Translations under genes and position numbers: made by a program
Origin: Enterococcus sulfureus ATCC 49903
Lineage (GTDB): Bacteria > Bacillota > Bacilli > Lactobacillales > Enterococcaceae
Assembly: GCF_000407605.1 (NCBI RefSeq)
Contig: NZ_ASWO01000001.1
Span: 248,001 to 312,000, forward strand
Length of the DNA: 64,000 nucleotides
Direction of reading: 5' to 3'
In this document: positions 63,874 through 64,000 of the stretch, one piece after another
Layout: the number at the start of each line of letters is the position of its first letter
Position numbering within the stretch: position 1 is the stretch's first letter
The notes under the pieces: model-generated
The model's input: the letters and a program-made list of their open reading frames with translations, nothing else
Databases searched by the model: none
Told to the model about the DNA's origin: nothing

Positions 63874-64000
63874 GCGAGTACTTTTACTTCTAGATCAGAG
63901 GTGTCATACATGACTTTTGCATGATTTTTTTTGATCAATGTTTTAGCTACTTCATTTCCTGTTTTTTTATCAATAACACGTTGATAGATTTCACTATTGC
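63870..64000 (-). CDS. C-terminal fragment of an unknown protein (enters the window from the right)
   Basis: Open on the minus strand from the window edge to a TAA at 63870-63872. The last residues begin NSEIYQRVIDKKTGNEVAK and end VMYDTSDLEVKVLA. Basic and hydrophilic, no recognised family from 42 residues. The real length is unknown. Confidence 0.7.
   Translation of the reverse strand, partial: NSEIYQRVIDKKTGNEVAKTLIKKNHAKVMYDTSDLEVKVLA

Overview
The window is AT-rich DNA from a low-GC Firmicute of the order Lactobacillales, most likely an Enterococcus or close relative. The evidence is the Wzd/Wze/Wzh-type capsule cluster with an LCP protein, the PsaA/EfaA-like manganese transporter, mannose-class PTS genes, CcpA-type cre sites, a tetrahydrofolate riboswitch before a folate ECF S-component, and several secreted proteins carrying DUF5648-like repeats. 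I cannot fix the species. No tRNA, rRNA, CRISPR array, insertion sequence or prophage is visible.

Layout: (1) 1-9854, minus strand: an exopolysaccharide/capsule operon. Transcription starts near 9920 with an unknown anchored coiled-coil protein, then LCP ligase, chain-length regulator, tyrosine kinase, PHP phosphatase, priming sugar transferase, an Alg14/Alg13-like transferase pair, two more glycosyltransferases, a Wzy-like polymerase and a GT4 enzyme cut off at base 1. The serotype-specific end (about 1-4700) is clearly more AT-rich than the assembly genes. (2) 10206-24049: a secreted 3D-domain protein, a heterodimeric ABC exporter, a large secreted DUF5648/GA-repeat/CAP protein, an anchored GH3 hexosaminidase, an M20 peptidase, a YitT-type membrane protein with a structured leader, a GNAT enzyme, a cyclase-family hydrolase and a frameshifted membrane transporter gene.

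(3) 24050-36440, minus: a nine-gene catabolic operon that matches the known beta-1,2-glucan oligosaccharide (sophorooligosaccharide) systems. It has two permeases, a lipoprotein binding protein, a DUF624 protein, an esterase, an EEP-family hydrolase, a GH3 beta-glucosidase, a GH94 phosphorylase of about 1094 residues and a LacI repressor. The promoter carries two GAAACGTTTC operators and a cre-like site. The esterase and EEP enzyme could strip substituents from decorated glucans; this is my main candidate for something undescribed. (4) 36496-44441: vitamin uptake S-components (folate with THF riboswitch; niacin with two dyad operators), rsmA-rnmV-tatD housekeeping genes, a small membrane protein, a phosphodiesterase and a manganese ABC system in which permease and binding protein are one polypeptide behind a DtxR-type box.

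(5) 44652-54993: azoreductase, aldehyde dehydrogenase, DedA protein, an ABC-2 exporter coupled to a second DUF5648/CAP protein, metE-metF behind a MET-box, and an RpiR regulator. (6) 55121-62070, minus: a mannose-class PTS operon with a 6-phosphogluconate-dehydrogenase-like enzyme, UxuA, KDPG aldolase, a HAD phosphatase and an unknown membrane protein, under a consensus cre; it probably consumes a sugar acid or a derivative. (7) 62538-63836: a secreted V8-like serine protease with C-terminal DUF5648 repeats, then the 3' end of an unknown gene on the minus strand.
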